Assembly (NCBI GenBank): GCA_021785695.1
Contig: JAJYEQ010000017.1
Coordinates: forward strand, 1 to 37,804
DNA: 37,804 nucleotides
From: Actinomycetes bacterium
GTDB taxonomy: Bacteria > Actinomycetota > Acidimicrobiia > Acidimicrobiales > RAAP-2
Reading direction: 5' to 3'
Below are positions 25,830-32,696 of this stretch, one piece after another. Under the pieces are notes generated by a model. That model made no database searches and was not told where the DNA came from. It saw nothing but the letters and a program-made list of their open reading frames with translations. The position numbers were made by a program, and so were the translations under genes. Each line of letters starts with the position of its first letter. Position 1 is the stretch's first letter.

Positions 25830-26819
25830 ATGGCTTCGGATCCCGTCCTGGCGTGGCTCCTCGACGCCGACCCGGCCATTTCCTGGCAGGTCACCCGCGA
25901 TCTCGTCGGCGCTGGGGAGCCCGAGTGGTCCGCCGAGCGCGCCCGCGTGGCGAGCCAAGGGTGGGGGGCGCGACTGCTCGCCCTGCGAGACCCGGACGGA
26001 CAATGGGCCGGGGGCTCGTTTGTGCCGCGAGGCTTCGAGGTCGCCGACTGGGAGCGCGAGGGCCAGCCCTGGACGGCCACCACCTACGCCCTCACGCAGC
26101 TGCGCGAATTCGGGATCGATCCCGCAACCCCGCGCATGCGCGAGACGGTCGCGCTGCTGCGCGATCACTGCCGCTGGGACCACGCTGACGAGCCGTTCTG
26201 GGACGGCGAGGTTGAAGAGTGCATCAACGGGCGCACGGTGGCCGACGGTGCCTACTTCGGCGTCGACGTCGAGCCCATCGTTCGCCGCCTGCTCTCGGAG
26301 CGTCTGGCCGACGGCGGGTGGAACTGCGAGCGGGCCAATGGCTCGACCCGATCGTCCTTCGCCTCCACGATCAACGTCCTGGAGGGCCTGCTCGAGTTCG
26401 AGATGGCGAGCGGGGGCGATGACGCCGTGCGGTCCGCCCGCCGCGCCGGCGAGGAGTTCTTGCTCGAGCGTGACCTGTTCGTGCGGCGCAGCACCGGCGC
26501 CTGCGCCGACGACGCCTTCTTGCGTTTCGTGCATCCGACGTGGTGGCGCTACAGCGTGCTGCGGGCCCTCGACTACTTCCGGGCCGCCAGCCTGGCGACG
26601 AACACGGCACCGGACTCGCGCCTAGCCCGGGCGATCGCGATCGTCGAATCTCGGCGGCTCCCCGACGGTCGCTGGCCACTCGACGAGCGGCCCGCGGGCC
26701 GCACCTGGTTCGAGATCGACGATGGCGCACACGCGCCGTCCCGGTGGATCACGCTGCAGGCTCGCCGCGTCCTGCAGTGGTGGCAGGGCTCTCGCACTGG
26801 CGTCGCGGAACCGGGTTGA
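25830..26819 (+). CDS. Squalene-cyclase/prenyltransferase-like alpha/alpha-toroid protein
   Basis: A 329-residue soluble protein with repeats of the QW type: 'DPDGQW' at 54-59, 'ADGGWNCE' at 160-167 and 'LPDGRWPLDE' at 277-286. These mark the alpha/alpha toroid of squalene-hopene cyclases and prenyltransferase beta subunits. The DxDD motif needed by hopene cyclases is not present, and the protein is about half the length of a true cyclase, so it is probably not a triterpene cyclase. Cys125-region acidic residues ('PFWDGEVEECINGR') could bind metal, but that is speculative. No helpful neighbours. Confidence 0.8.
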   Translation: MASDPVLAWLLDADPAISWQVTRDLVGAGEPEWSAERARVASQGWGARLLALRDPDGQWAGGSFVPRGFEVADWEREGQPWTATTYALTQLREFGIDPATPRMRETVALLRDHCRWDHADEPFWDGEVEECINGRTVADGAYFGVDVEPIVRRLLSERLADGGWNCERANGSTRSSFASTINVLEGLLEFEMASGGDDAVRSARRAGEEFLLERDLFVRRSTGACADDAFLRFVHPTWWRYSVLRALDYFRAASLATNTAPDSRLARAIAIVESRRLPDGRWPLDERPAGRTWFEIDDGAHAPSRWITLQARRVLQWWQGSRTGVAEPG

Positions 26820-26876
26820 GCCACGAGGGACGAAGGACGTGAGCCAGCCCGACTCACTGCCCGAGTACACCAGCTG

Positions 26877-27078
26877 TCAGGAGTCGACGTGATATCCACT
26901 CCTGCTGAACCCGCCCACCGACACCCGCAGGGTCTGGAGTTGCGCGAGAAGGATGGCCACCTTTTGCGGGTCTCCGGAGTTTCCCGTGACGACCTCGCTG
27001 ACCGACTTGCGCAAAGCCAATCTTCTCGAGCGCGGTGACGGTCGCTGGACCGCAAACAATAGGCAGCGCGGGACTCAA
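26877..27078 (-). pseudogene. Disrupted HicA-like mRNA interferase toxin
   Basis: The first 35 codons, from a TTG at 27078, read 'LPIVCGPATVTALEKIGFAQ' then VGQRGRHGKLR, which is the HicA double-stranded-RNA-binding-like start including the conserved RGxH region (RGRH, where active HicA has RGSH). After KLR the frame loses the family pattern; a -/+1 shift recovers 'LQTLRVSVGGFSRSG', resembling the HicA C-terminus, and about 18 residues seem deleted. In the original frame a non-homologous tail runs to a stop at 26854. The TTG overlaps the hicB TGA (TTGA), a normal TA-operon junction. Almost certainly inactive. Confidence 0.65.
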
Positions 27079-27305
27079 GCAGGAATAAACACAGTGGCGA
27101 TGATCGGTGGTTCTAGCGAGTCGGGGAGGTCCTCTCCATCGAGGTACAAGCCCAACGCTTCTTCGAGATTCGCGAGAGCCTCATCAACGGACTCGCCCTG
27201 GCTGACGACGTCAACGTCAAGGCACCGGGCAACATACCACCGCGCTTCGTGGGTGACGGCGACAGTGAACTTGATAGATCAGAGGGTACCCGCGGCCTGT
27301 GTCAT
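27075..27305 (-). pseudogene. HicB-like antitoxin interrupted by an in-frame stop
   Basis: From ATG 27305, with a strong GGAGG four bases upstream, the frame reads MTQAAGTL, then TGA (27281-27279), then continues in the same frame as 'SIKFTVAVTHEARWYVARCL', DVDVVSQGESVDEALANLEE and ALGLYLDGEDLPDS to a stop at 27075. This body is a typical HicB antitoxin domain ('YVARCLDVDVVSQGES'). No alternative start codon exists between the TGA and the domain. A single nonsense change appears to have killed the gene. It lies upstream of the broken hicA. Confidence 0.75.
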
Positions 27306-27492
27306 CACACCTCCGGTTCTTATTCTGTTCCGGCGTGGACCTTGCGGGACTCACTAAGAACCCGTGCCTCACCGTGGCGACTCTCAATCATCACCTGTTG
27401 TGACGAATGAACCGCTGGACGCCCTCTCTTGAACACGCTCTCGGTGCGACGGTGCTCGTACGTCAAGATGGACTGAAGCGCCAATAACTGTC

Positions 27493-27522
27493 GTAGCACT
27501 GCGTAGCACAATTGGCTACACT
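27493..27522 (+). promoter_or_regulatory. Promoter and operator of the Phd-VapC pair
   Basis: GTAGC (27503-27507) and GCTAC (27515-27519) form an inverted repeat around an AATT-containing spacer, and a further GTAGC copy lies at 27493. The right arm overlaps the -10 element TACACT (27517-27522), which is six bases before the antitoxin ATG. This is a natural site for autorepression by the antitoxin or the toxin-antitoxin complex. Confidence 0.6.
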
Positions 27523-27528
27523 ACTCTC

Positions 27529-27777
27529 ATGACCAAAATCATCGCCCAGCGTGAATTACGCAACGAGAACGCCAAGGTGATCGACGAGGTCGTCGCTGGC
27601 GAAAGTTTCGTGGTGACCCGCAACGGAATCCCGGTGGCCGAACTACGCCCTCTTTTCGCGCCACGGCGAACCGTCGTTCCCAAATCCGCCATCGCAGATT
27701 TCGCCGAGACCGGGCCGCGCATCGACGCAAAGCGATTTCGATCCGACTTCGACAACTTCATTGACCAAGAGTTCTAG
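27529..27777 (+). CDS. Phd/YefM-family antitoxin
   Basis: An 82-residue antitoxin. The N-terminal DNA-binding domain is typical of Phd/YefM ('IIAQRELRNENAKVIDEVVA' followed by 'GESFVVTRNGIPVAELRPL'). The C-terminal part ('RIDAKRFRSDFDNFIDQEF') is the flexible toxin-binding tail. Its stop codon abuts the ATG of the toxin. The preceding palindrome suggests autoregulation. Base composition is visibly less GC-rich than the flanking housekeeping genes, consistent with acquisition. Confidence 0.93.
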   Translation: MTKIIAQRELRNENAKVIDEVVAGESFVVTRNGIPVAELRPLFAPRRTVVPKSAIADFAETGPRIDAKRFRSDFDNFIDQEF

Positions 27778-28173
27778 ATGGCTACCGGCCTGCTCGACAC
27801 TTCAGTGGTCATCGACTGGGATGAACCCGCGGTTCAGCGAGCCTTGCCCGAGGAGATTTCGGTGAGTGCGATCACTCTTGCGGAGCTGGCCGCAGGACCC
27901 ATGCTGGCGTCGTCAGTCACCGAGCAAGCAAACCGCCAAGCTCGCCTTCAGCAAACGGAGGCGACCTTCGAACCCATCCCCTTTGACGCTGCGGCCGCGC
28001 GTAGTTTTGGGCAAGTAGTTGCCGCTGTTGCCAGCACCGGCCGAACCCACCGATCACGCATGGCCGATCTATTGATCGCGGCAATCGCCCACGCCAACGG
28101 TCTGACGCTCTACACACGCAACCCAGACGACTTCATTGGTCTCGAAGAATTGATCCACGTAATTACCGTCTGA
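27778..28173 (+). CDS. vapC: PIN-domain toxin VapC
   Basis: A 131-residue PIN-domain ribonuclease toxin, partner of the upstream antitoxin. The four acidic residues expected at the active site are present: Asp7 in 'LLDTSVVIDW', Glu36 in 'ITLAELAAG', Asp97 in 'RMADLLIAAIAHANGL', and Asp117/118 in 'TRNPDDFIG'. Members usually cleave tRNA or rRNA; the target is unknown. It begins immediately after the antitoxin stop (TAGATG). It looks intact, unlike the neighbouring hicBA pair. Confidence 0.93.
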   Translation: MATGLLDTSVVIDWDEPAVQRALPEEISVSAITLAELAAGPMLASSVTEQANRQARLQQTEATFEPIPFDAAAARSFGQVVAAVASTGRTHRSRMADLLIAAIAHANGLTLYTRNPDDFIGLEELIHVITV

Positions 28174-28203
28174 ACCCAGTGCGGTTCATTCGATTCAACT
28201 TCG

Positions 28204-28277
28204 TGGGCGCTACAGGACTCGAACCTGTGACCTCAGCCGTGTGAAGGCTGCGCTCTAACCAACTGAGCTAAGCGCCC
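28204..28277 (-). tRNA. tRNA-Val (anticodon CAC)
   Basis: A complete cloverleaf on the minus strand: acceptor GGGCGCT/AGCGCCC with discriminator A, D arm GCTC...GAGC, anticodon stem CAGCC/GGCTG with loop TTCACAC (anticodon CAC, reading GUG), and T arm ACAGG-TTCGAGT-CCTGT. CCA is not encoded. A TAGAGT -10 element lies at 28292-28287, giving a very short 5' leader. The toxin-antitoxin patch sits on its 3' side, where integrating elements often insert, but no repeated copy of the tRNA end was found. Confidence 0.97.
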
Positions 28278-28326
28278 GGAGCGACCACTCTACCAGTCCG
28301 CCTTCGGCCCCCACGGGGAGACGTTG

Positions 28327-28338
28327 TAGCCTGCACCC
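28327..28338 (+). promoter_or_regulatory. Leaderless -10 element of the small membrane protein gene
   Basis: TAGCCT, then six bases, then GTG 28339. No ribosome site is visible. Confidence 0.6.
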
Positions 28339-28977
28339 GTGTCCGCACCTGATCCCGCCCCTGAGCCACGTGCCCGACGCCGGCGTCGCCCTTCGGCGGT
28401 GCCCCGCGAGGTGGTCCTCGGGATGGACAACCTGGAACGCAAGGTCGGATATGTCGCGGCTCTGGTAGCTGCTGCTCTGGCGGCTGTCATCTTGCCGCAC
28501 CTGCTGACCACGACGGTCGCGACCCACAACGAGTCGCTTCCGGCCACGGGCTGTGTGAGCCCGTATCACCTGGTCAAGGGGATCTGCACGTGGGACCAGG
28601 TGACGCACCCGCTCGACTGGCTGCCCCAGTTCCTCGAGATCATCCTCCTTGCGGGTGCCATCGCCCTATTCACGAAGCGCCGCCGGCGAGCCTTCGTCGC
28701 TGGCAGCGCCCTCCTGCTGGGCCTCGCCCTCGGCAATGCCGGCTTCCCCTTCATCCTCGTCGGCGGGTGGTACATCGTGAGGGCCTTCCGGCTCCAGAAG
28801 TACGGCGACGCCAGCTTTATGGGCTCGTCCAAGCGCGCACGCGAGCTCTCCGAGCAGCGCCGCGCCGAGCGCAAGGCCCAGCGAGCCGCGGGGCCCACCG
28901 TGGGACCCCAGAGACGCGCCGCGGCACCGGCGCCGTCCAAGCGCTACACCCCCAAGAAGCCGACGCGCCGTAAGTAG
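28339..28977 (+). CDS. Membrane protein of unknown function, basic tails
   Basis: A 212-residue protein that I do not recognise. It has an Arg-rich N-terminal tail (RARRRRRPSA), helices near 37-56, 95-112 and 117-148, a short extracytoplasmic loop with two cysteines (72 and 83, in 'ATGCVSPYHLVKGICTWDQV') that could form a disulfide, and a long basic C-terminal tail (about 165-212) rich in Arg, Lys, Ala and Pro. The tails could contact nucleic acid or the ribosome, but that is a guess. It is followed nine bases later by a PlsC-type gene. Confidence 0.8.
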   Translation: MSAPDPAPEPRARRRRRPSAVPREVVLGMDNLERKVGYVAALVAAALAAVILPHLLTTTVATHNESLPATGCVSPYHLVKGICTWDQVTHPLDWLPQFLEIILLAGAIALFTKRRRRAFVAGSALLLGLALGNAGFPFILVGGWYIVRAFRLQKYGDASFMGSSKRARELSEQRRAERKAQRAAGPTVGPQRRAAAPAPSKRYTPKKPTRRK

Positions 28978-28986
28978 GTTTGTCTC
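28975..28986 (+). promoter_or_regulatory. Leaderless -10 element of the plsC-type gene
   Basis: TAGGTT, using the stop codon TAG of the upstream gene, then six bases, then GTG 28987. No ribosome site is visible. Confidence 0.55.
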
Positions 28987-29721
28987 GTGGCCCGACTCGG
29001 ACTCGACTTTCCCACCTCGTGGAGCAGAGCCTGGATAGCCCGCGTCGTCCGCTCCGTGGTGCACGGCGCGTTCCTGGCTCCCTACATGCGCTACCTGGCC
29101 ACCCTGGAGGTGCGGGGCCTGGAGAACCTGCCGGTGGGCACGCCGCTGGTGTTCGCGGCCAACCACACGAGCAACCTCGACACACCGCTCCTGCTCAGCG
29201 CCCTGCCGGCTCGGGTGCGCCGGCGCACCGTCGTGGCCGCGGCCATGGACAGCTTCTTCATGACGCGCCTCAAGGCGGCGCGGACCGTCCTGGTGTTCAA
29301 CGCCATCCCCATCGATCGCCACCGCGTGAATCGACGCAGCGCCCAGATCGCCCAGGGCCTCCTGGAGGAGGGCTGGAACCTGCTCATCTACCCCGAGGGC
29401 GGGCGGAGCCCCACCGGCGAATTACACGAGTTCAAGGGTGGTGCCGCGTACCTGGCCGAGCGCACCGGGGCCATCATCATCCCGACCTACATCCACGACG
29501 CGGCCTGGCTGCGCGGGCCCAAGTACGCCAAGGCGCCACGCTTCACCTCGGCGCCCAGTCGCCGGCGCAACCACGTGATCGTCGCCTTCGGCGCGCCCGT
29601 GCGCGCCGGCGAGGGCGAGAACGTCCGCCGCCTCGGCGCGCGCATCGAGAGCGCCGTCGCCGAGTTGGGCCGTGCCGTGAGCGGCGACCCGAACTACGGT
29701 CTCAGGCCCCCGTCCCCGTGA
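28987..29721 (+). CDS. 1-acylglycerol-3-phosphate acyltransferase family protein (PlsC-like)
   Basis: A 244-residue acyltransferase of the PlsC family. It shows the NHX4D motif 'NHTSNLD' at 59-65, 'FNAIPIDRHRVNRRS' near 104-118 (block II), and the PEGxRS block 'IYPEGGRSPTGELHEFKGGA' at 134-153. The role is probably phosphatidic acid synthesis or remodelling at the membrane; other glycerolipid or lipid acceptors are possible. GTG start. Its 3' end runs 20 bases into the convergent gatD gene. Confidence 0.9.
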   Translation: MARLGLDFPTSWSRAWIARVVRSVVHGAFLAPYMRYLATLEVRGLENLPVGTPLVFAANHTSNLDTPLLLSALPARVRRRTVVAAAMDSFFMTRLKAARTVLVFNAIPIDRHRVNRRSAQIAQGLLEEGWNLLIYPEGGRSPTGELHEFKGGAAYLAERTGAIIIPTYIHDAAWLRGPKYAKAPRFTSAPSRRRNHVIVAFGAPVRAGEGENVRRLGARIESAVAELGRAVSGDPNYGLRPPSP

Positions 29722-30385
29722 CTTGGGCGCAGCGCGCCGCGTAGAGATCGTCGGCCACGCTCGCCAGAGGCTCGAGCTCGCGGCCGAGCATCGACGCCAA
29801 CAAGGCGTCGGCCAGCCACGGGTTCTGAGCGAGCACGGGGCCGTGCAGGTAGGTCGCCCAGACGCGCCCCGCCCGGAACCCGTCGCTCTGTGTGTCGTTG
29901 CCGTGACCGACCACCACCTCGCCGAAGGCGTCGAGTCCCGGGGCCAGGTGCGTGACGCCACCGTGATTCTCGAAGCCCACGACCAGGCGGCCCTCGACGC
30001 GCACCGCGGCGTCGCCCACCGAGCGAGCGATCCCCCGGACCGTCAATGCGGGCACTAGGTCGAGGCCGGGGTAGATCGCCTCGCCCTCGACCGCGAACGA
30101 GGTGCCCAGCAGCTGCAGGCCCGCGCACACCGCGAACACGCCGGCCCCATCGGCGACGCGCTCGGCCAGCGTGGAGGCGATCAGCAGGTCGGCGGCCAGG
30201 CGCTGGGGACCATCCTCGCCACCGCCGAGCAGGTACACGTCGGCATCGGGAAACGCCTCACCGGGTCGGACGTTCATCAACTCGGCGGGAAGCCCCCGGC
30301 GCTCGAGACGCTGGGCCAGGACGACGGCGTTGCCCCCGTCCCCGTAGGTGCCGAGCAGCTCGGGGAAGACCAATGCGATCCTCAT
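29702..30385 (-). CDS. gatD: Lipid II isoglutaminyl synthase glutaminase subunit GatD
   Basis: CobB/CobQ-type glutaminase that supplies ammonia to MurT for amidating the D-Glu of lipid II. The 227 residues begin 'MRIALVFPELLGTYGDGGNA', contain nucleophile Cys87 in 'GVFAVCAGLQLLGTSF', 'VVGFENHGGVTHL', and catalytic His181 in 'ATYLHGPVLAQNPWLAD'. The ATG overlaps the murT stop by four bases (ATGA), so the complex is made in step. The 3' end overlaps the plus-strand plsC-type gene tail to tail by 20 bases. Confidence 0.95.
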   Translation of the reverse strand: MRIALVFPELLGTYGDGGNAVVLAQRLERRGLPAELMNVRPGEAFPDADVYLLGGGEDGPQRLAADLLIASTLAERVADGAGVFAVCAGLQLLGTSFAVEGEAIYPGLDLVPALTVRGIARSVGDAAVRVEGRLVVGFENHGGVTHLAPGLDAFGEVVVGHGNDTQSDGFRAGRVWATYLHGPVLAQNPWLADALLASMLGRELEPLASVADDLYAARCAQVTGTGA

Positions 30386-31584
30386 CGGGCTCCTGCTCCT
30401 CGGCGCAGCTCCTGGAAGGCCGTGTAGTTGGCGATCAGGTCCACGGTTCCGTCGTGGTGGGGAGCCACGTCCTCAACCACCGTCGCCTCGACCCCCGCGT
30501 ACCACAGTCGCGTGGCCAGATCGAGGCGGCGCGTCCCCCAGCACCACACCGACCGACCGCGCAGCTGCTCGAAGTCGACGTCGTAGAGCCACGAGGGGTC
30601 GCGCCCGTCGGCGAGCCCGTCGTTGATCGCGATCCACAGCGGGGCGTTGCTCGCGGCCTGGTCGGCGAGCTGGGTCGCGAAGCCCGCAGGGTTCTTGGCC
30701 AGCAGGAGGCGCACCGCCTGGCCCGCCACGACCGCCTGCGCGTAGCGCCCCTCGACCTCGCGCAGGGTGTCGAGGCGGCGCGCCGCCAGGGTGGGGTCCA
30801 CACCGAGCTCGTGCAGGGCCGCCAGTGCCAAGAGGGCATTTCCTCGGTTCACCGAGCCGGGGATCGCCAGGTCCAGCCTCACGAATTGCCCCTCGATCCG
30901 CGCACCGCCGTCGACCAGCACACTGTGGGGCTCGGGTTCGGCGAACCCGCAGGTGCACGACCAGGCGTCCGCGCCCAGGTCGAGCGTCCGGGTGCACACG
31001 GGACACGAGCGCGCGTCCAGCGTCCACGACGTGGGGGCCGCGCACCAGTGCACGCGCGGCGATGCGGACGCGGCGTAGACGACCAGGGGATCTCGAGCAT
31101 TGGCCACGACCACGAAGTCGCCACCCGTCAGGCAGTCGCGCCAGCGCTGGGCCAGCTGGCGGACCTCGGCGGCGCGGTCCAGCTGGTCTCGGGAGAGGTT
31201 GAGCAGGACGACCACGGCGGGCACCGTCTCGGCGATGACGTCAGGCAGCCAGCGCTCGTCGCACTCCAGGACGGCGACGGGCGACCGTGAGGCGACCAGG
31301 GCGGCCACGTGACCGGCGGGCATGTTGGCTCCGGTGGCGTTGGTCGCCACGTCGCGCCCCCACCCCCGGGCCACCATCGCCGTCGTCGTGGTCTTGCCAT
31401 TCGTCCCGCTCACCAGGGCCACCGTGCGTCCTCGCGCCAGGTGCGCCAGCAGGTGGGGATCGATGCCCAGGCCCGCATTCCCGCCCGCTACGGTGCCCGC
31501 GCCGCGGCCCGAGCGTCGCGATACCCAGTTCACGCCGCGCACCGCCGTCGTGGCCAGCGCCACTCGCCACCGGGACGGGTTCAC
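30382..31584 (-). CDS. murT: Lipid II isoglutaminyl synthase subunit MurT
   Basis: Mur-ligase-like subunit that activates the D-Glu carboxylate of lipid II for amidation with ammonia from GatD, at the inner membrane face. The 400 residues hold the ATP loop 'LVSGTNGKTTTTAMVARGWG' near 58-77, 'ECDERWLPDVI', 'LLNLSRDQLDRAAEV', a four-cysteine ribbon ('SCPVCTRTLDLGADAWSCTC') characteristic of MurT, and a C-terminal DUF1727 domain ('NDGLADGRDPSWLYDVDFEQ'). The GTG start is six bases after TAGCGT. Confidence 0.95.
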   Translation of the reverse strand: MNPSRWRVALATTAVRGVNWVSRRSGRGAGTVAGGNAGLGIDPHLLAHLARGRTVALVSGTNGKTTTTAMVARGWGRDVATNATGANMPAGHVAALVASRSPVAVLECDERWLPDVIAETVPAVVVLLNLSRDQLDRAAEVRQLAQRWRDCLTGGDFVVVANARDPLVVYAASASPRVHWCAAPTSWTLDARSCPVCTRTLDLGADAWSCTCGFAEPEPHSVLVDGGARIEGQFVRLDLAIPGSVNRGNALLALAALHELGVDPTLAARRLDTLREVEGRYAQAVVAGQAVRLLLAKNPAGFATQLADQAASNAPLWIAINDGLADGRDPSWLYDVDFEQLRGRSVWCWGTRRLDLATRLWYAGVEATVVEDVAPHHDGTVDLIANYTAFQELRRGAGAR

Positions 31585-31596
31585 CTCTTCACGCTA
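31585..31596 (-). promoter_or_regulatory. -10 element of murT-gatD
   Basis: TAGCGT (31596-31591), then GAAGAG, then the murT GTG. The six-base spacing predicts a leaderless mRNA; GAAGAG is only a weak ribosome-site match. Confidence 0.6.
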
Positions 31597-31624
31597 ACAA
31601 CACGGGCCCACGCGAACTCACCGG

Positions 31625-31713
31625 TAAAAGCACGAAAGGGCCAGCCGGGGGGTGGCTGACCCTTTCGCAAAACCTGTTCTCACTTTGAGGGGGGGATTCG
31701 CGGTGAGGAGGCT
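31625..31713 (-). ncRNA. Candidate 6C small RNA
   Basis: Between divergent murT and the LysR gene, the minus strand would give an RNA with two hairpins whose loops are cytosine runs. Hairpin 1: CTCAC (31707-31703) pairs with GTGAG (31683-31679), its loop holding seven C (31695-31689). Hairpin 2: a 14-position stem (31667-31654 with 31646-31633, one mismatch) closes a loop of A plus six C (31653-31647), and is followed by TTTT near 31629, like a terminator. CATACT at 31725-31720 could be the -10 element. This is the architecture of the actinobacterial 6C RNA family (two stem-loops with at least six C each). Ends are estimates. Confidence 0.68.
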
Positions 31714-31775
31714 TCATCCAGTATGCCCGGTGGGCTCGTATGCCACAGCACAATAGGACAGATACTTCGCATCTA

Positions 31776-31787
31776 TAGGATTGATAC
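31776..31787 (+). promoter_or_regulatory. -10 element of the LysR-type gene
   Basis: TAGGAT, then six bases, then GTG 31788. An AGGA within the hexamer is the only ribosome-site-like stretch, so a leaderless start is preferred. Confidence 0.55.
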
Positions 31788-32696
31788 GTGGACATCCGCC
31801 AGCTCGAGGCCCTCGTGGGAATCGCCGACCACGGCACGTTCTCAGGCGCCGCCGACGCGCTGGGCACCGTGCAGTCCAACATCTCCACCCGCATCGCCCG
31901 CCTGGAGGCCGAACTGGCCACCGAGCTGGTCGATCGCTCCGCCGGGCAGCTCACCGAGTCCGGCCAAGTCGTGGTGACACGCGCGCGGCGGATCTTTGGC
32001 GAGTTGCGCGCCATCGCCGCCGACGTCTCCGAGCTGCGCGCGGACGTCCGGGGCGAGGTGAACCTGGGCATGATCGGCACCGCCGGACGCTGGATCGTCC
32101 CGCTGCTCATCGACGTCCAGCGCGAGAGCTTCCCCAACGTGGCCCTGCGCATCAGCGAGGGCACGAACTCGGCGCTCGAGCCGCGCGTCGTGAACGGCCA
32201 GCTGGACCTGGCGGTCCTGGCCTGGCCAGCGTCAGCGCCCGAGCTCATCGAGACCGATCTGTTCAGCGAGGACTTGGTGCTCATCGTGGACCGGTCCAGC
32301 CCGCTCGCCCTGCGGTCCTCGCTGACCTTCGACGATTTGGCCGCCATCGACCTCCTGCTCCCCCTGCCGGGCACGCCCCTGCGGCGCGAGATCGACGACG
32401 CCGCCGCCGCCCACCACGTCAGCCTGCATCCCATCGTCGAGCTCGACGGGCTGCGCACCATCGCTTCACTCACCTTCGACGGGTACGGCCCGGCGATCCT
32501 GCCGGCCACGATGCTGTCGACCCACCTGCGCGCAAACTTCGCCGGCGTCCACATCGACGGCATCGCCCGCCGACGCGTCAGCCTGGTCGCCCGGCGCTTC
32601 GGATTCCCTCCCGCCCCCGTGCGCGCCGTGCGCCAGATGCTGGTCGAGGTCGTGCGCACCGCCACCGCCCCCAACGGCGTCTACATCCCCTCGTGA
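31788..32696 (+). CDS. LysR-family transcriptional regulator
   Basis: A 302-residue DNA-binding regulator. The N-terminal winged helix-turn-helix reads 'MDIRQLEALVGIADHGTFSG' followed by AADALGTVQSNISTRIARLE; the linker helix leads to a substrate-binding domain of the periplasmic-binding type ('GEVNLGMIGTAGRWIVPLLI', 'GQLDLAVLAWPAS'). The effector and targets are unknown. LysR proteins usually control a divergent neighbour; here the divergent side holds the 6C-like RNA and murT. Its stop overlaps the next gene by four bases (GTGA). Confidence 0.94.
   Translation: MDIRQLEALVGIADHGTFSGAADALGTVQSNISTRIARLEAELATELVDRSAGQLTESGQVVVTRARRIFGELRAIAADVSELRADVRGEVNLGMIGTAGRWIVPLLIDVQRESFPNVALRISEGTNSALEPRVVNGQLDLAVLAWPASAPELIETDLFSEDLVLIVDRSSPLALRSSLTFDDLAAIDLLLPLPGTPLRREIDDAAAAHHVSLHPIVELDGLRTIASLTFDGYGPAILPATMLSTHLRANFAGVHIDGIARRRVSLVARRFGFPPAPVRAVRQMLVEVVRTATAPNGVYIPS

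Noticed and set aside
27279..27281. The hicB TGA as selenocysteine or programmed read-through
   Set aside because: No SECIS-like element or conserved Cys/Sec position is apparent, and the partner hicA is also broken, so simple decay is more likely.
27320..27511. 63-codon minus-strand frame between hicB and the Phd promoter
   Set aside because: No recognisable family or ribosome site; it lies across the operator region and is probably chance.
26820..28277. Integrative element with attL/attR at tRNA-Val
   Set aside because: No integrase and no second copy of the tRNA 3' end could be found in the window.
31633..31667. Strong inverted repeat read as an ordinary terminator
   Set aside because: It lies upstream of both flanking genes, so it ends neither; with its C-rich loop and the second C-loop hairpin it fits a small RNA better.
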